In this document: positions 44,461 to 53,407 of the stretch, piece after piece
Position numbering within the stretch: position 1 is the first letter of the stretch
Layout of the letters: every line of letters starts with the position of its first letter
Source: an uncultured Lachnospiraceae bacterium
GTDB lineage: Bacteria > Bacillota > Clostridia > Lachnospirales > Lachnospiraceae
Direction: 5' to 3'
Assembly: GCA_947384285.1 (NCBI GenBank)
Contig: CANDGI010000009.1
Coordinates: 1 to 64,000, forward strand
DNA length: 64,000 nt
Translations under genes and position numbers: made by a program
The notes under the pieces: generated by a model
Told to the model about the DNA's origin: nothing
The model's input: the letters and a program-made list of their open reading frames with translations, nothing else
Databases searched by the model: none

Positions 44461-46132
44461 GAAAACAAGTTCTGCTCTCCTGACGGGAAAAGAGCCGGAG
44501 GTGCCAAAAGGCCTGTGGATTAAATGCGACGCCTGCGGAGAGCTTCTCTATAAGGAGGATGTGAAGCAGAATCATTATGTATGCTACAAATGCGGGAAAT
44601 ATTTCCGCATTACCACAAAGAAGCGTTTGCGGATGGTCATGGATAAAGGCTCTTACGAGAAGTGGGAGGAAGGGATGGAATGTAAAGATCCCTTGGGTTA
44701 TCCAGAGTATCAGGAGAAAACAAAGGCTTTGCAGGAAAAGCTTGGGATAGACGAGGCTGTCACCTGCGGCAAGGGCACAATCCACGGGGAACCTGCGGTG
44801 GTCTGCGTCTGTGACGGCAGGTTCCTGATGGGAAGCATGGGCTATATCGTGGGAGAGAAAATCACAAGGGCAGTAGAGCGGGCCACCCGTGAAAAGCTTC
44901 CAGTGATTATCTTTACCTGTTCCGGCGGCGCAAGAATGCAGGAGGGCATGGTTTCCCTGATGCAGATGGCAAAAACCTCGGCAGCCTTAAAACGCCATTC
45001 CAATGCGGGGCTTTTATACATTTCCGTGCTGACAGACCCTACCACCGGAGGCGTAACCGCCAGCTTTGCTATGCTTGGGGACATTATTCTGGCAGAGCCA
45101 GGGGCGTTGGTGGGATTTGCAGGACCCAGGGTCATCGAGCAGACCATACGCCAGAAGCTGCCGGAGGGCTTTCAGAGGGCGGAGTTTTTGCTGGAGCATG
45201 GGTTAATCGACAATGTTGTGGAACGGGAGGATTTAAAGGAAACCCTTGCAAAATTGATTGCCATGCATAACCAGGTGGAGCCGAAGGAGGCTTTGATTCC
45301 CAACCGGAGGAAAAACTCTGCCAGGCTGGAAGAGAGAAAAAGCAAAGAACAGGTATCTGCCTGGGAGAGGGTGCAGCGTGCCAGGGACAAAGACCGTCCT
45401 GGGGCTTTGGAATATATCCAGGAGATTTTCACGGATTTTACCGAACTTCACGGAGACCGCCACTTTGCGGATGACGGGGCAATTGCAGGCGGTATTGGGT
45501 ATCTGGATGGATGCCCGGTTACGGTCATTGGACAGCAGAAGGGAAAGACCACCAAGGAGAACATTACCAGGAATTTTGGCATGCCTTCCCCGGAAGGCTA
45601 CCGGAAAGCACTGCGTTTGATGAAGCAGGCGCAGAAGTTCCACCGCCCTATTATCTGTTTTGTAGATACGCCGGGAGCATTCTGCGGCATGGAAGCGGAA
45701 GAGAGGGGGCAGGGAGAGGCCATCGCCAGAAATCTTTTTGAAATGTCGGATTTGACGGTGCCTGTTTTGAGCATAGTCATTGGCGAAGGCGGCAGCGGCG
45801 GAGCACTTGCACTGGCTGTCGGAAATGAAGTGTGGATGATGGAGAATGCCACCTATACGATTTTATCCCCGGAGGGCTTTGCATCTATTATGTGGAAGGA
45901 TGCCTCCAAGGCCCCGGAAGCGGCAGAGCAGATGGGGGTGACAGCCCAGGAGTTAAAGGAGCTTGGGCTGATTGAGAAGATTATCCCGGAAGCTCAGCCA
46001 GCCAATCCAAAAAATCTTGCGAAAATAGCAGGAATTATGCAAGAAGAAATCCGCAGGTTCCTCCATAAATACCTGCCGTTGGATGGCCAGCAATTGGCGC
46101 AGCAGCGGTATGAGCGTTTTCGGAATATGTAG
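44447..46132 (+). CDS. accDA: Acetyl-CoA carboxylase carboxyltransferase, fused beta and alpha subunits
   Basis: 561 residues combining AccD and AccA, which are separate in most bacteria. Residues 1-280 are the beta part: zinc finger CDACGELLY...CYKCGKYF, then the crotonase-type block [18 protein letters not shown] and [19 protein letters not shown] linker rich in Arg/Lys/Glu (about 285-310) leads to the alpha part: [67 protein letters not shown]. No stop or frameshift separates them. Transfers CO2 from biotin to acetyl-CoA. Last enzyme of the malonyl-CoA/fab operon. Confidence 0.94.
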   Translation: MLKFKKTSSALLTGKEPEVPKGLWIKCDACGELLYKEDVKQNHYVCYKCGKYFRITTKKRLRMVMDKGSYEKWEEGMECKDPLGYPEYQEKTKALQEKLGIDEAVTCGKGTIHGEPAVVCVCDGRFLMGSMGYIVGEKITRAVERATREKLPVIIFTCSGGARMQEGMVSLMQMAKTSAALKRHSNAGLLYISVLTDPTTGGVTASFAMLGDIILAEPGALVGFAGPRVIEQTIRQKLPEGFQRAEFLLEHGLIDNVVEREDLKETLAKLIAMHNQVEPKEALIPNRRKNSARLEERKSKEQVSAWERVQRARDKDRPGALEYIQEIFTDFTELHGDRHFADDGAIAGGIGYLDGCPVTVIGQQKGKTTKENITRNFGMPSPEGYRKALRLMKQAQKFHRPIICFVDTPGAFCGMEAEERGQGEAIARNLFEMSDLTVPVLSIVIGEGGSGGALALAVGNEVWMMENATYTILSPEGFASIMWKDASKAPEAAEQMGVTAQELKELGLIEKIIPEAQPANPKNLAKIAGIMQEEIRRFLHKYLPLDGQQLAQQRYERFRNM

Positions 46133-46215
46133 GCAGGAAGAAAGTCAGGCGCTTGCCAGGAATCTGCCAGAAATAGAAGCGCCTGGTACATACAGGCAGA
46201 AAGGTGGAGAAGCTA

Positions 46216-47274
46216 TTGGTAATCAGAGATTTAAAGGTTCCAGTTCCGGTGATACAGGGCGGCATGGGCGTAGGCGTGAGCCTTTCCAATCTGGCTGGAA
46301 ATGTTGCAAAATGCGGTGGAATCGGGATTATTTCTACTGCGCAGATTGGATATCAGGAACCGGAGTTTGACGCAGATCCCATCGGCAGCAATTTAAAGGC
46401 CATTGTAAAGCAGATGAAGCGCGCAAAGGAAATTGCAAGGGGCGGGATTGTGGGCGTCAATATTATGGCAGCAACCAAAAAATATGAAGAATATGTACGT
46501 GCAGCGGTGAAAGCAGGCGCTGATCTGATTATTTCAGGCGCGGGGCTTCCTGCGCTGCTGCCTGCCCTGGCGGCACAGTCCCGGACAAAGATAGCCCCCA
46601 TTGTGTCTTCGGTCAAGTCGGCCTCGGTGATTTGTAAGCTGTGGGACCGGAAATTCAAGCGATGCCCCGATCTTATCGTTATCGAGGGGCCTAAGGCTGG
46701 AGGCCATCTTGGGTTTTCCCTGGAGGAATTGGAGCATTTTCAGGAAGAATCTTATGAATCGGAGATAACAGGCATTCTTAAGCTGGCAAAAGAGTACAGC
46801 GAGAAATATCAGTACCATATCCCCGTGGTGTTTGCCGGAGGGATTTATGATGGGAAGGATATGAGGGAGGCGCTGAAGCTTGGGGTGGATGGCGTGCAGG
46901 TAGGCACCCGCTTTGTAACAACCTGGGAATGCGATGCCAGCCAGGCTTACAAGCAGGCTTATCTTGATGCCGGAAAAGAGGATATCCAGATTGTAAAAAG
47001 CCCTGTGGGAATGCCAGGCCGGGCAATTTTCAATGAATTTATCAAAAAAACCCAAAGGGGAGAAAAAAAGGAGCATTGGAAGTGCCGCCAATGCTTGGAG
47101 AAATGCAATCAAAAGGATATTCCCTACTGTATTACAGATGCTTTGGTTTCTGCGGTCAAAGGCCATCTGGATCAGGGGCTTATTTTTTGCGGCGCCAACG
47201 CCTGGCGGTCAAAAAAGATGGAGCATGTGTCTGAAATTATGGAAGAATTCAAGGAAGAATTCGAAAAAATGTAA
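46216..47274 (+). CDS. Nitronate monooxygenase-like FMN protein
   Basis: 352 residues, same TIM-barrel superfamily as FabK and 2-nitropropane dioxygenase. VPVPVIQGGMGVGVSLSNLA, GVNIMAATKKYEEYV, SGAGLPALLPALA, IEGPKAGGHLGF (His near flavin), FAGGIYDGKDMREALKLGVDGVQVGTRF. A C-terminal CRQCLEKCNQKDIPYC cluster of four cysteines may bind metal; it is not in FabK. The preferred start is TTG at 46216 after AAAGGTGGAG; GTG at 46204 is possible. It stands 83 bases after accDA, with a CAGGCGCTT/AAGCGCCTG stem between, so it may be a tail gene of the fab operon. Substrate unknown. Confidence 0.8.
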   Translation: MVIRDLKVPVPVIQGGMGVGVSLSNLAGNVAKCGGIGIISTAQIGYQEPEFDADPIGSNLKAIVKQMKRAKEIARGGIVGVNIMAATKKYEEYVRAAVKAGADLIISGAGLPALLPALAAQSRTKIAPIVSSVKSASVICKLWDRKFKRCPDLIVIEGPKAGGHLGFSLEELEHFQEESYESEITGILKLAKEYSEKYQYHIPVVFAGGIYDGKDMREALKLGVDGVQVGTRFVTTWECDASQAYKQAYLDAGKEDIQIVKSPVGMPGRAIFNEFIKKTQRGEKKEHWKCRQCLEKCNQKDIPYCITDALVSAVKGHLDQGLIFCGANAWRSKKMEHVSEIMEEFKEEFEKM

Positions 47275-47363
47275 AACTCCTGGAAAAATGTCTTTCCAAA
47301 CTTTGCGGAAGTTGTTATAATGAAGCTGAGAACTAAAGTGAAGGACATCAAAGGGAGGCACAT

Positions 47364-49325
47364 ATGAATTTTCAAATCTGTTCCGGAAATCAAAGAGAAG
47401 CAGGCGTAACGAAACATAGAGACATCATTTCATTTTCCAGACAGGCGGCGGAAGATTCTATCTGCTTTCTGCTGTTATATCCCAAAGACAACAGCCCAGT
47501 GATAAAAGTTCCTATGAAAGCCCGGAAAAATTACGGTACCACATACACCGTTGGGATTCAAGGATTAGACTGGAAGAACTATGATTACAATTTTGAAGTA
47601 AACGGAGAAGAAGTAACGGATATTTATGCCCGTAAAGTGACTGGAAGGGAAGTCTGGGCAGATGATTCCCGAAGGCCCGGGGAACCAAAAATCGAAGCGT
47701 TTGTCCCACAGAAAGAAAGACGGAAAATAGAGAGCTTTCCGAAGGCAGATCCTCTGCCCAAAGAGGGAACGACAGAGGAAAAGGATGCCGGGAAAATTAA
47801 AAGTTCATTTTATTTTTCGGATTTCAAGTGGAAAGATGATGGGTACGAGGGAATCAAAAAAGAAGACATGGTAATTTATAAGCTTCATGTACGGGGGTTT
47901 TCCAAAGGAATGCAGGGAAATGACAGCCGGCGTGGGACGGTAGAGGCAGTAGAGAGGAAGCTGGATTATTTGAAGAATCTGGGAATCACCACTTTACTGT
48001 TTATGCCGTTATATGAGTTTGAAGAGATCCTTATGCTGGATAAAAGCAAGGAGATGGCCAAACCAAAAGATTTAATTAATTATTGGGGATATACAACAGG
48101 AAGCTATTTTGCGCCGAAAGCTTCATATCTTGGGAAAGACTATAATCCAGACAATTTAAAACGCCTGATTCAGAAAATGCACCAGAGGGAAATGGAATGT
48201 ATTTTGGAGTTTTATTTCCCAGAAAAAACAAATCCACATTTAATTGTTGATGTATTGCGCTATTGGAAACGGGAATATCATGTAGATGGTTTCCGCATAT
48301 TGGGAAGCTCGCCGGTTTCAAGGCTGTTGGCCCAGGACAGCCATTTGAATGGCTGCAAGCTGTTTTTTGAGGGGTTCCAGGAGGAATTAGCAGAAGACAG
48401 CCAGAGGTTCGGCCCCAAGCTGTTTTCCTATAATGAAAGGTTCCTCTATGAGATGCGCAGGATATTGAACCGGCAGGGAGGCAGTATTTATGAGTTTGCC
48501 TGCCAGATGCGCAGGCAGCAGGAGCATCAGGGATTTATCAATTTTATTGCGGAGAATAACGGCTTTACGCTCTGGGATTCCTTTTCCTACGAGCACAAGC
48601 ATAACGAGCAAAACAGAGAAGAGAACAAGGATGGGAATGACTGGAATTTCAGCGGAAACTGCGGCCAGGAGGGAATCAGCCGGAAGCGCCAGGTCAATGA
48701 ACTGCGCAAGCGCCAGGTGAAAAATGCCCTTGCAGTGCTTTTTCTGGCTCAGGGCATCCCTATGCTTTGGATGGGGGATGAATGCGGCAACAGCCAGCAA
48801 GGGAATAACAATGCGTATTGCCAGGACAATGAGACTGGATGGAAGGAATGGAAGCGTTCTGCCCTTTCCAGGCAGCTTACCGATTATGTCAGCGGGCTTT
48901 CTAGAATCCGGCGGGAATGGGCGGCGCTGCGCAGTCCGCATCCCTTTCAGCTTCAGGATTATAAGAATAAGGGATGCCCGGATCTTTCTTATCACAGCGA
49001 TGGCGCATGGAAGATGGATTTTGGCATGAACCGGGGATTTATCGGGATGTTTTATTCCGGCGCCTATGCAGGAAGCCCAAAGAGCCTGTATGCAGCTTAT
49101 AATTTCCAGACGGTTCCCCAGAAATTTGCGCTGCCAGGAGGAATGGAGTGGGAGCTTTTGCTGGATACGTCCCAGGAGAATCCGATTCCCAAGGAGCCTG
49201 AACAGATGAAGGATATCAGGGAACTGATGGTAAAAGAACAATCGGTTTGTCTGCTGAGCGGAAAAGCCTTTTCGGAAAAACCTAAAAAGAGGGTGAGGAA
49301 GAAGAAAACAGGAGAGCAGGGATGA
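47364..49325 (+). CDS. GH13 (GlgX/pullulanase)-like protein with lost catalytic residues
   Basis: 653 residues. An N-terminal beta-sandwich like CBM48 (about 15-105, SFSRQAAEDSICFLLLYP, WKNYDYNFEVNGEEVTDIYA, WADDSRRP) is followed by a GH13 barrel: MVIYKLHVRGFSKG, LKNLGITTLLFMPLYEF, NYWGYTTGSYFAPKASY, YHVDGFRILGSS, FIAENNGFTLWDSFSYEHKHN. In active debranching enzymes the nucleophile Asp follows FRF (DGFRFDLA), and the third acid is in HDGFTL; here they are L and N. Region I (DVVxNHT) is also gone and about 80 residues after it are missing. Likely non-catalytic glycan-binding or regulatory protein. The C-terminus is basic (KKRVRKKK). Confidence 0.8.
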   Translation: MNFQICSGNQREAGVTKHRDIISFSRQAAEDSICFLLLYPKDNSPVIKVPMKARKNYGTTYTVGIQGLDWKNYDYNFEVNGEEVTDIYARKVTGREVWADDSRRPGEPKIEAFVPQKERRKIESFPKADPLPKEGTTEEKDAGKIKSSFYFSDFKWKDDGYEGIKKEDMVIYKLHVRGFSKGMQGNDSRRGTVEAVERKLDYLKNLGITTLLFMPLYEFEEILMLDKSKEMAKPKDLINYWGYTTGSYFAPKASYLGKDYNPDNLKRLIQKMHQREMECILEFYFPEKTNPHLIVDVLRYWKREYHVDGFRILGSSPVSRLLAQDSHLNGCKLFFEGFQEELAEDSQRFGPKLFSYNERFLYEMRRILNRQGGSIYEFACQMRRQQEHQGFINFIAENNGFTLWDSFSYEHKHNEQNREENKDGNDWNFSGNCGQEGISRKRQVNELRKRQVKNALAVLFLAQGIPMLWMGDECGNSQQGNNNAYCQDNETGWKEWKRSALSRQLTDYVSGLSRIRREWAALRSPHPFQLQDYKNKGCPDLSYHSDGAWKMDFGMNRGFIGMFYSGAYAGSPKSLYAAYNFQTVPQKFALPGGMEWELLLDTSQENPIPKEPEQMKDIRELMVKEQSVCLLSGKAFSEKPKKRVRKKKTGEQG

Positions 49326-49978
49326 CAGAGCAAAAATTTGGCGTCAGCGGATTTGCGCTGAAGTGGATTGCCATAATTTCCATGTTGATTGACCATACAG
49401 GCGCAGTATTGTTTCCCCAGTATCTGCAGCTTCGGATGATTGGGCGGCTGGCCTTTCCGATTTACTGTTTCCTTTTGGTAGAAGGGGCGGCCCATACCAA
49501 AGATATCCGCAAATATGAGATACGGCTGCTTTTATTTGCACTTTTGTCAGAGCTGCCGTTCGACCTGGCATTTTTCGGCCGGCTCTATCTGGGGCATCAG
49601 AATGTATTCTTTACATTGTTTTTGGGCTTGGTGGTAGTGGAGCAATACCAGAAAAGAAGACAGAAGTTAAGTTCATTTTTAATTTTTGTGGCAGCCATGG
49701 CGGCAGCGGAGCTTCTGCACACGGACTATGGAGCTGCTGGGATAATTTTCATTTTGCTGTTCTGCCTTTTGTACCCTTACGCAGTTGGGAAGCAGGCAGC
49801 TTTTGCGGCAATGAATTTTCTGTTGTATGGGGCGGGCGTCCAGGCCTATGCAGGGCTTGCAGCATTTCCCATGCTTTTGTATAACGGGAAGCGGGGACCC
49901 TCCATGAAATATTTCTTTTACGCCTTTTACCCCTTGCATCTGCTGGCGCTTTATGTGATATGCAGAATGATTTATTGA
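49322..49978 (+). CDS. TraX-like membrane protein
   Basis: 218 residues with about seven membrane segments. The N-terminal block FALKWIAIISMLIDHTGAVL followed by MIGRLAFPIYCFLLVEGAAHT matches the TraX family, named after the F-plasmid pilin acetylase but frequent on Firmicute chromosomes with unknown role. It starts within the stop of the GH13-like gene (ATGA overlap), so the two are co-translated, which suggests a linked function at the envelope. No conjugation genes are nearby. Confidence 0.85.
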   Translation: MTEQKFGVSGFALKWIAIISMLIDHTGAVLFPQYLQLRMIGRLAFPIYCFLLVEGAAHTKDIRKYEIRLLLFALLSELPFDLAFFGRLYLGHQNVFFTLFLGLVVVEQYQKRRQKLSSFLIFVAAMAAAELLHTDYGAAGIIFILLFCLLYPYAVGKQAAFAAMNFLLYGAGVQAYAGLAAFPMLLYNGKRGPSMKYFFYAFYPLHLLALYVICRMIY

Positions 49979-50006
49979 GTGAAATTCAGACAGGAGTGTG
50001 CGAGAA

Positions 50007-50558
50007 ATGAAAGCCTGGGAACATTTTAAAACCATCACAAACCATAAGATACTCGTCATGAAAGGTTGTTTCAAGGTAGGCTTATATAAGCAGGGCCTGC
50101 TGCATGATTTGTCCAAATATACGCCTACGGAATTCCTGGTAGGATGCAAATATTTTCAAGGAAATTTAAGCCCAAATAATATCGAGCGGAAGGAAAAGGG
50201 CTATTCTTCCTCCTGGCTGCACCACAAAGGCAGGAATAAGCATCACATGGAGTATTGGATTGATTACGGCGCGGGGGAAAACAAAACCATGACCGGCATG
50301 AAAATGCCCATCAAATATGTGGTGGAAATGTTTATCGACCGGATGTCGGCGTCAAAAATTTACAAAAAGGGGGACTACACCAACAGCAGCCCCCTGGAAT
50401 ACTACGAAAACGGCAAAGCCTACCACATCCTCCACAAAGACACCAGGATTCTCCTGGAACGCCTGCTGCACATGCTGGCAGAGCAAGGAGAGGAAACCAC
50501 CTTCCGCTACATTAAGAAAGTAGTGCTAAAGAAAAAGGACTACGGAAAGCACCCCTGA
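50007..50558 (+). CDS. DUF5662 protein
   Basis: 183 residues, His-rich helical protein. HDLSKYTPTEFLVGCKYF, SSWLHHKGRNKHHMEYWIDY and MPIKYVVEMFIDRMSASKIY form the pattern of DUF5662, seen in Firmicutes and their phages. The His and Asp residues recall an HD-type metal site (RNKHHMEYW, LLHDLSK), but a catalytic activity is not established. The start at 50007 follows CAGGAGTGTG. It is followed by a convergent small gene on the other strand. Confidence 0.75.
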   Translation: MKAWEHFKTITNHKILVMKGCFKVGLYKQGLLHDLSKYTPTEFLVGCKYFQGNLSPNNIERKEKGYSSSWLHHKGRNKHHMEYWIDYGAGENKTMTGMKMPIKYVVEMFIDRMSASKIYKKGDYTNSSPLEYYENGKAYHILHKDTRILLERLLHMLAEQGEETTFRYIKKVVLKKKDYGKHP

Positions 50559-50638
50559 TGCCGCATCCTGCCCAGCGCTGCCCATGGCATCACGGCGCCG
50601 GGCAGAATACGGGCAGCCCCTCCAGGAAAAACAAAAAA

Positions 50639-50815
50639 CTATAAGAACTGGTTCCTGTCCGCCTGGTAATGATAATCAATCGCCCCCAAAGAGGCCGTCA
50701 CCTCTTCCATGGAAATATCCAAGCTTTTACAAAGCTCCTCCAAGGAAGGATAACGGTCTCTTAAATGCGTATTAATAAAACTTAAAAGAATTACAGGGTC
50801 TTTCGGAATATTCAT
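50639..50815 (-). CDS. DUF4250 small protein
   Basis: 58 residues, MNIPKDPVILLSFINTHLRD...AIDYHYQADRNQFL, the typical DUF4250 pattern. It is a small helical protein of unknown function found widely in Firmicutes. GGAAGGAGTGAGTG lies upstream on the minus strand; a GTG start three codons earlier is possible. It stands alone. Confidence 0.85.
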   Translation of the reverse strand: MNIPKDPVILLSFINTHLRDRYPSLEELCKSLDISMEEVTASLGAIDYHYQADRNQFL

Positions 50816-50824
50816 TATAATCAC

Positions 50825-51130
50825 TCACTCCTTCCGCCTTTCTCCGACACAAATGGCAAAAATAAATTTTATTTTTCACACTACAATACCTCCTATTCCG
50901 CATTATTGCAGCCTGCGGCAGAATTACCACAGGGACAGGCATCAACAGCAATACCCATTATTCCACACTATATTGTAACGCCTGTACAACAATATCACAA
51001 GCATAAAATAAAGAAATCCCCCATTGTAACCACTATGGCAGAGCCGCACAAAAACTATTTTCCAGTTGGAAAGGCACTTCAAAGCTTGATTTTTCATAGA
51101 ATGTAATAAATCAGCTTAGAGGTGCTTTTT
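50825..51130. other. Gap before sigK
   Basis: 306 bases without a supported gene. A 66-codon frame at 50906-51106 has no ribosome binding site and repetitive His/Pro/Lys content, and looks accidental. Promoters for sigK and the minus-strand small gene must lie here; I could not identify a sigma-E type box with confidence. Confidence 0.5.
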
Positions 51131-51751
51131 TTGAAAACATTTTTAATGCCGCTAAACGCCGAGGAAGAAAAATATTACCTAAAAAAAATGAAAGAGGGCA
51201 GCCTTGAAGCGAAAAACACCCTGATTGAACGGAATCTAAGGCTGGTAGCGCATATTTCCCGGAAATACCAGAATGGGGAAGAGGACATGGAGGATTTGAT
51301 TTCCATCGGGACCATCGGGCTGATTAAAGCGATATCTACATTTAATTATGAACGGGGAAACCGGCTTGCCACCTATGCAGCCAGATGCATCGACAACGAG
51401 CTTTTGATGTATTTTAGGGGGAAGAAAAAAACCTCCCGGGAAGTATCCTTGTATGAGCCCATCGGAACGGACAAAGAAGGGAACCAGATTAATTTGATGG
51501 ATGTGGTGGAAAGCACGGACCGGGATGTCTTTGAGGTAATTGAGCTTAAGGGAAATACAAGGAAAGTCTATGAGGCCATTCCCAAGGTTTTAAACAGCCG
51601 GGAACGAGAGATTATTGAGTGGAGGTATGGGCTTTACAACCGCAAACCGGTGACGCAGCGTGAGATTGCAGATAAGTTAGGGATTTCCCGCTCTTACGTG
51701 AGCCGGATTGAAAAGCGGGCGCTGGAAAAATTAAAGGGATGTTTTGAATAA
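51131..51751 (+). CDS. sigK: Sporulation sigma factor SigK, uninterrupted and without pro-sequence
   Basis: 206-residue sigma-70 family factor, late mother-cell sigma-K. Region 2: IERNLRLVAHISRKYQNGEEDMEDLISIGTIGLIKAI and FNYERGNRLATYAARCIDNELLM; region 4: LNSREREIIEWRYGL and TQREIADKLGISRSYVSRIEKRALEKL. AGAGGTG is seven bases before TTG at 51131, giving MKTFLMPLNAEEEKYYLKKMKEG. The roughly 20-residue membrane pro-sequence of Bacillus SigK is missing and no skin element splits the gene. Its presence implies the organism can form spores. SigE is an alternative, but the N-terminus fits SigK. Confidence 0.85.
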   Translation: MKTFLMPLNAEEEKYYLKKMKEGSLEAKNTLIERNLRLVAHISRKYQNGEEDMEDLISIGTIGLIKAISTFNYERGNRLATYAARCIDNELLMYFRGKKKTSREVSLYEPIGTDKEGNQINLMDVVESTDRDVFEVIELKGNTRKVYEAIPKVLNSREREIIEWRYGLYNRKPVTQREIADKLGISRSYVSRIEKRALEKLKGCFE

Positions 51752-51859
51752 AAATGTTTTACAGTTGTTGCAGGATAGAAAGAAACATGGTATGATAAAA
51801 TCATCTTTTTTCAAAGGGCGTATCTGCCCGGATTCCCAAACCAGCAAGAGGGAGGAATT

Positions 51860-53407
51860 TTGTATAGTATTGTATCCACAGCGATTGTCTTCGGCATCCA
51901 GAGTGTTTTCGTGCAGGTGGAAGCGGACGTATGTGACGGGATGCCTGCCTTTGAGATGGTTGGCGCTTTGTCCCCGGAGGTGCGGGAGGCAAGGGAGCGG
52001 GTGAAAGCGGCATTCCGAAACAGCGGCATTTCACTGGCTCCGAAAAAAATTACGGTAAACCTATATCCAGCGGACATCCGCAAAACAGGAACCGGGTTTG
52101 ACCTGCCCATTGCCCTTGCCGTGTTATCTGCCTACGGAAGGATTTCAAAGGATTGTTTCAAAGAGATTATTTTTGCAGGGGAGGTCAGCCTGAATGGAGA
52201 GATACGGCCGACGGCAGGCATCCTTCCCATAGTCCTTGCAGCCCGGGAGGCAGGAGGGCGGACCGTCTGCGTTCCCAGGGAAAATGTAAAAGAAGCCAGG
52301 GTTGTGAAGGGAATGGCGGTATTGCCTGCGGATAATCTAAACCAGGTGATAGCCATGGTAGAAGAATTTCACCGCATGCCGGAGAAATACCAGGCAGAAT
52401 CCGGGATAAATGCAAAAAGACAGGTGAAAGAACATGCCAAAGAGTGGGATTTTGCCAAAATCCACGGACAGAAGGTTTTAAAACGCGCCTGCCAGGTGGC
52501 AGCCGCAGGCAGGCACCATATGCTGATGGTTGGTGCGCCTGGCGCAGGAAAAACCATGGCAGCCCAGGCAACGGCAGCCATTCTTCCAGCATTGTCGGAG
52601 GAAGAGGCATTGGAGCTGGCAAAAATATACAGCGTCAGCGGCAGGTTTGAGCAGAGGGAACAGGAATTTTGGGAAAGGCCGTTCCGTAATCCCCATCATA
52701 CCATCACCGTCGCTGGACTTGCCGGAGGCGGAGGGACGCCAAAGCCAGGAGAATTGAGCCTTGCCCATAAGGGCGTGCTGTTTCTGGACGAGCTTACGGA
52801 ATTTAAACGGGAGGTCTTGGAGACGCTGCGGCAGCCCTTGGAGGAAAAAGCCATACGGCTGGTAAGAAGCACTGGGGTCTATCGGTATCCTGCGGACGTG
52901 ATGCTGATTGGCGCCATGAACCCTTGCGGCTGCGGCTATTATCCAGACCGGAATAAGTGCACATGCTCCCCTGCCGTCATCAGCCGCCATCAGAACAAGC
53001 TCAGCAAGCCCCTGCTGGAGCGCATGGATCTTACAGTGGAGGTGAAACGGCTGCCCCTTGCCGATATGGTAAGCACAGAGCCAAAGGAAACCTCAGAGAC
53101 AATCAAAAAGCGCGTGCAGGAGGTACAGGAAATACAGAAAGAACGGTTCAAAGGAAGCGGCATTGTTTCCAACAGCGGGATTCCCGTACCATATATGGAA
53201 GAATTCTGTCCCATGGAAGGGGAAGCCAAGAAGCTTCTGCAGGAATATTTTGAGCGTTTGGAAATGAGTGCAAGAGGCTATTACCGGACAATCCGCGTCG
53301 CGCGCACCATTGCGGATATGGAGCATTCCAGCCGGATCTGCCGGGCACATATTATGGAAAGCCTGATGTACCGGGGCATGGACAGGAAGGCATGGGAGAT
53401 GGTATGA
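51860..53407 (+). CDS. comM: ComM/YifB family ATPase (Mg-chelatase-like)
   Basis: AAA+ helicase-like protein that helps branch migration during natural transformation in Gram-negatives; role in clostridia unclear. 515 residues: N-terminal Lon-like fold domain (about 1-165, FVQVEADVCDGMPAFEMVG), central ATPase with Walker A MVGAPGAGKTMAAQA and Walker B LFLDELTEFKREVLE, CxCG segment NPCGCGYYPDRNKCTC, and a C-terminal lid domain (YYRTIRVARTIADMEHSSRI). Starts with TTG at 51860 after GAGGGAGGAATT. It overlaps dprA by four bases. Confidence 0.92.
   Translation: MYSIVSTAIVFGIQSVFVQVEADVCDGMPAFEMVGALSPEVREARERVKAAFRNSGISLAPKKITVNLYPADIRKTGTGFDLPIALAVLSAYGRISKDCFKEIIFAGEVSLNGEIRPTAGILPIVLAAREAGGRTVCVPRENVKEARVVKGMAVLPADNLNQVIAMVEEFHRMPEKYQAESGINAKRQVKEHAKEWDFAKIHGQKVLKRACQVAAAGRHHMLMVGAPGAGKTMAAQATAAILPALSEEEALELAKIYSVSGRFEQREQEFWERPFRNPHHTITVAGLAGGGGTPKPGELSLAHKGVLFLDELTEFKREVLETLRQPLEEKAIRLVRSTGVYRYPADVMLIGAMNPCGCGYYPDRNKCTCSPAVISRHQNKLSKPLLERMDLTVEVKRLPLADMVSTEPKETSETIKKRVQEVQEIQKERFKGSGIVSNSGIPVPYMEEFCPMEGEAKKLLQEYFERLEMSARGYYRTIRVARTIADMEHSSRICRAHIMESLMYRGMDRKAWEMV

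Noticed and set aside
50906-51106. 66-codon frame before sigK
   Set aside because: No ribosome binding site, low-complexity content and no recognisable features.
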